A stretch of 64,000 nt of DNA, taken from the NCBI GenBank assembly GCA_022225965.2, contig JAKJXP020000026.1, positions 1 to 64,000 on the forward strand. Reading direction: 5' to 3'. This DNA comes from Diatrype stigma. Its lineage: Eukaryota; Ascomycota; Sordariomycetes; Xylariales; Diatrypaceae. Positions 60,352 to 64,000 of the stretch are shown here, piece after piece (positions within the stretch are counted from its first letter, which is position 1; every line of letters starts with the position of its first letter). Position numbers and translations under genes: made by a program. The notes beneath the pieces were generated by a model. The model worked only from the letters and a program-made list of their open reading frames with translations, had not been told where the DNA came from and ran no database searches.

Positions 60352-63300
60352 CTAATCCTGCGAAGCAGAAGCCGAGTAGCCGGGCGTGCTGCTCCACCCG
60401 ACCCAGGAGCGGGGCATGACGCGCCAGACCTTCACCTCGCCGGACCGCAGGTCCTCGAGCTTGAAGCTCTCCTGCTTGCACTTCTTGCTCTCGCGGCCCT
60501 GCTCCCAGGCGCGCACCTTCTTCTTGGTGCCGTCCCACTCGGCCACGACGCCGACGTGGTCCGGCTTCCCCACCTCGGTCGAGTACTTGGCGTGCATGGG
60601 GCCGTGCTTTCCCGAGAACTTGGCGTTGCGGAACGACACGATGTCGCCCGGCCGGATTTCGTCGTTCATCTGCGTCGACGCGTTGGCGAGGTTGGCGTAC
60701 ACCAGGGCGCCGTAGGAGCGCGTGCCGACGGGGCGCAGCGCGTCCTGGAAGGGCTTGAGGAGCTCGCTGATGAGGCCGTACGAAGTTCCATCGCCGACAG
60801 AATCCTTTCTCGAGGCGATGGCAGTTGCGATTTTCCGGCCGTAGGTCTCGTATGCCTCTTCCAGCTGGTCCTGACGAAGGGTGCGGGGAGGCGGCTCGTG
60901 TCGCTGATCAATCTCAGTGCTTGACGGGTCCTGGGGGTCAAAGAGTATAGTGATGGCCGTCTGCGAATAATCTTGGAAAAGGATGAGAACTTCCTTCGTA
61001 ACTACCGTTCGGCCCTCTGGGGTGGACGAAGTAGCTTCTGTTGATTCCGAATATATATCCTTTCGTCCTTGGAACACCGGAGGAAGCCCATTTGGTGAAA
61101 GCCACCAGTTTGTCTGCGTGGCTAGGTCAACTTCATTAGCCATGAAGCCAGTTTCAGCAGATATGGATGACCTGGACGCATCGGTCGATCTCCGCCCAGC
61201 CATTACTCTTTGGACATCTAGTGACTTTCGCGGGGGGGCCCGCGGCGGCTCACGTGGTGGTTGTGGAGCCAACGGCGGTCCACGAGGGGGTGGTGCTTGA
61301 TAGGGCGGTGTAGCCTCCGGAGCAACTTGGGAGTCCTCAAATCTTGCCACACTGGAAGACTGAGTAGCTGGGGTGGATTGTCCCGCATTATAATTGAACG
61401 GATCATAATCCTCATTTGTAGATGCTTGGGGAGGCGATTTTGGCGGGGGAGGAGGTGCGCGAGGCTTATCTACAGACATCCTAGGGTTGGGGGGAGGCTG
61501 GCTTGGCAGCGGCGGCGGACCTGTGCTCGGAGGTGCTGCCGCAGGAGGTGGCGGAGGCTGGGATGGCGGTGCTTCAAGATGAGGCGTGTCGTCTTCCAAG
61601 CTCCACTCTCGCGAATGAGACTTGAGAGCACCCTTGTGAGGCGCAGAGGATGCGATATCAGTGTCGTAGTCTCCTTCATACTCGGTGTTTTCAGCCTCTT
61701 CTCCGTTGTCAAGGGTTCCAGGCTTCATGGGTTCCACTACTCTTTCATCAGAGGTAGAAGGGCGGCTTGCGCCGCCCGGTGGAGGGGGAGGTGGTGGTCG
61801 ACCTAAGGTAGGCGGTGGTGCATTAGTTGGAGGAGGCGGCGGAGGTCGACTATTTCTCTTGCTGAATTGTGGGGACATAGGGGGTGATGCCACTGGGGGT
61901 TCATCGGTAGAGAACCCCGCGTATCCCCTATCTACACTGGGCCGAGGGGAAGATGGTAGAGGAGGTGACGAGACAGGAACAGGTGGAGGCGGTGGTGCTC
62001 GGGCTATGGGAAGAGCCTCAGCCAAGGGGGTCATCTGTGGGCGCTCCGACAACTCATCATCTGTCTCAGATCCTGGGGATAAAGCGCCAGCAGGAGGGGG
62101 TGGTGGTGGCGGTCGAGCTGTTATTTATTAGTATATTTATTAGTAGCTAGACCAGATTGTTGGTCTTTAGAGTTGTCTTACATTGTGTAGGAACTGGGGG
62201 TGGTGCAGGGCGGCTTCCTGGAATAGGGGGTACTCCACCACTGGTTGGCGATAAAGCTGCTGTGGTATTAGTGATTGAAACTTCACGAGTAGCTAAGCGT
62301 CAATATGACGAAACCTACGTTCTGCTACTTGCTCTGGTACTTCGCTTTTGGGGCTAGTCGCAGTAGCAACCGGAGTGGCAGTTTCTTCAGTTGCCTCGGT
62401 CTGTTCAGTGTCCGGCTCCTCTTCCTTCGCCTTCTGTTTGCCTAAACCAGGCAGGGCCATCATGGTCGGGATCGGTGGAGCACCTCTGGGCGACGAGGGC
62501 TCAGTCATCTCGCTGGACCTACGCTCAGGGGTTGGTGGCTTCTTCTTCTTGGGTGGCATGGGAGGAGCTCCCATAGCCATGCCGGGTGGTCCAAACATGC
62601 CGTGAAATCCCATGCCACCACTCATCTTGGCCATTCTAGCACGTAGCTCCTCTCTCCGTCTAGCTTCTGGATCTTCCTCATCCTCTTCTTCTCCCTCTTC
62701 TCCAGCATCTTCCTCGGCTGGCTTCGTAGTGGCGGGTTCCGGAGCATGCACAGTAGGCTTTGCTTGAGCATCGCTATCCTCCTTCTCGGTAAGATCCTCT
62801 GGTCCCTCAGTTGTATCTCCAGCCCCGGACATGTCCGCTTCGTTCCCATCTTTCTCGATGGGGCCCTTTGTAGATTTGCGCCGTGTTGGCATCGGCGGCG
62901 GCTGTCTTGGTGGGCTAGCCTCATCCAAGGAGCTCCTGCCAACATCTAGTGACTTCTTACTAGCGAGCTCAGCAGTATCCTTGCGCTCCAAAGGTGGAGG
63001 GTGGGCTTCCGCCTCGTCTGCCACGGGTGGCTGGTCCTGGGTTGATTCACTTTCGGTACGTTTTGGTGGAGGACGCTTGGGCTTCTTCTTGGCAGCTTCG
63101 GCATGACGTTGAGCTTGTTCAGCTTGCTGCCTTTGAAGTAAAGCGATTCGCTCTTTCAAGCTCGTAGGCTTTGGCTGGTCTTCACCCTCACCCTCAGTAC
63201 TGGCTACAGGGGCTAGGCCAGCCTTTTCTGCGTTGTCTTGGTTCTCCAGCTGCCGTTCCTTGACCTCCGGGTCTTCCTCGCGCCGATACACCTTTGCAGC

Positions 63301-64000
63301 AGGAGCCTGCTGGGCTGGGGGTATGTAGGCGTTCCTGCTGGGAGGTGGAGCAACAAATGGCTTCTTGACAAACCCGGATGGACCAGAGCTGAGCCCACCA
63401 GGTTTGAAGGGTGCAACAGGCGGGGCAGCCGGCTTGTTGAACGCTGCAATGCGATCTTTGAAGGCATTGCTCTTTCCTGCGATCGGAGGAGGTTTCTTGG
63501 TTTGTGTTGGCTCTTTGGGAGACGCCTGGGCAGAAGAGGCACTTGGAGCAGCTGGTGCGCTTGAGGCACTTGGGGACTCAGTGGCTGGAGCCGCAGCAGG
63601 GGTAGGCGGGGTGGGAGCAGAAACGGGCTCGGGCTGGGGAGGTAGAGACGCAGGGACTGCCGGAGCTGGGGGCGAATGCGGTTCGGCGGCGGGTGGTGTA
63701 GGCGGCGACGTGATAGCTGGCTCCTGATGAGATTCTTCCGATTTCTGCTCGGGACGCGGCCCCTCCGGCTCGGATGGTGCAGGCCCAGTAGGGGCTGGAG
63801 TAGGAGGAGCTGCATCAGGGGCAGGGACAGCTTCTGGATCCCTCTTGCGAATTCTCGTCGGACGTGGCGGCGCGGTAGGTTCGTACTTCTCGACGAAGTT
63901 GCGGGGGAAGATGCCCTCTAGCTTTGCACCCGAGTCATCGATATATTCGCCCACGTACCAGTCAGCATCCTCTTCATCGATGACTGTTATGATCTGGCCA
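60352..64000 (-). CDS. BBC1: BBC1/MTI1-like SH3 protein of actin patches (5' end beyond window)
   Basis: Three exons are visible, about 63999-62319, 62259-62182 and 62117-60352, giving 1174 residues without the true start. Bbc1 binds type I myosin tails and Las17/WASP through its SH3 domain and restrains Arp2/3 actin assembly at endocytic patches. The visible N-terminus, QIITVIDEEDADWYVGEY and LEGIFPRNFVEKYEP, is the C-terminal half of that SH3 domain. Then come a long Pro/Ala-rich region, KER-rich coiled-coil segments (LKERIALLQRQQAEQAQ), a run of polyproline motifs in exon 3, and a conserved C-terminal domain of about 270 residues (PGDIVSFRNAKFSGKHGPMHAKYSTEVGKPDHVGVVAEWDG). Introns are 59 and 64 nt; the 78-nt middle exon encodes a Pro-rich linker. 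Phases agree at both junctions. Confidence 0.88.

Overview
The window is nuclear DNA of a filamentous ascomycete, most likely a Sordariomycete. Genes are split by short GT-AG introns with CTAAC/CTAAT-type branch points. Coding exons are GC-rich, especially at third positions. The 5' end carries an AT-rich island that looks mutated by RIP, and the gene set (fungal Zn2Cys6 and bZIP/DUF3425 regulators, BBC1, MDV1, an LSH-type helicase) is typical of Pezizomycotina. No rRNA, confident tRNA, CRISPR or prokaryotic operon is present.

Layout. 1-1083: AT-rich degenerate repeat, then the BCP1 promoter. 1084-6940: BCP1 (+), chorismate mutase ARO7 (-) and the mitochondrial fission adaptor MDV1 (+). 9142-10554: an aldo-keto reductase (+). 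11666-16188: TFIIA small subunit TOA2 (-) and an LSH/DDM1/IRC5-type SNF2 ATPase (+), which share a 0.6-kb divergent promoter. 17704-18667: GINS subunit PSF2 (-). 19271-20415: D-xylose-reductase-type AKR (-). 21270-22144: a frameshifted thioredoxin-reductase-like pseudogene (-). 22980-23760: probable retroelement debris with a head-to-head terminal palindrome, leading into a four-exon SDR (23764-24809, +). 26232-28823 or further: a Zn2Cys6 transcription factor (-). 34436-36138: a senescence/spartin-domain protein (+). 37237-39750: gamma-tubulin complex GCP4-like protein (+). 40241-41371 and 41940-43146: an NmrA-like protein (-) and a bZIP/DUF3425 protein (+) in divergent arrangement. 43786-45057: a histidine-phosphatase protein with long low-complexity inserts (-). 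48747-50145: a conserved-looking protein of unknown function (-). 60352-64000: BBC1/MTI1 (-), whose N-terminal SH3 domain runs off the window.

Most genes are unrelated housekeeping functions: transcription (TOA2), replication (PSF2), chromatin (IRC5-like), microtubule nucleation (GCP4), actin patches (BBC1), mitochondrial fission (MDV1), aromatic amino acids (ARO7) and ribosome biogenesis (BCP1). Between them lie redox and regulatory genes of accessory character (two AKRs, an SDR, a dead TrxR, NmrA-like, bZIP). I see no convincing biosynthetic gene cluster and no clearly new multi-gene system.

The most notable non-genic signals are three. A 302-bp MITE-like element at 53521-53822 has perfect 34-bp terminal inverted repeats and TA duplications. 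The 10-bp palindrome TACCTAGGTA recurs many times in intergenic DNA. The SDR gene appears to start just downstream of LTR-like debris. All exon boundaries were worked out by eye from splice signals, reading phase and protein-family continuity; none has been checked against transcripts.
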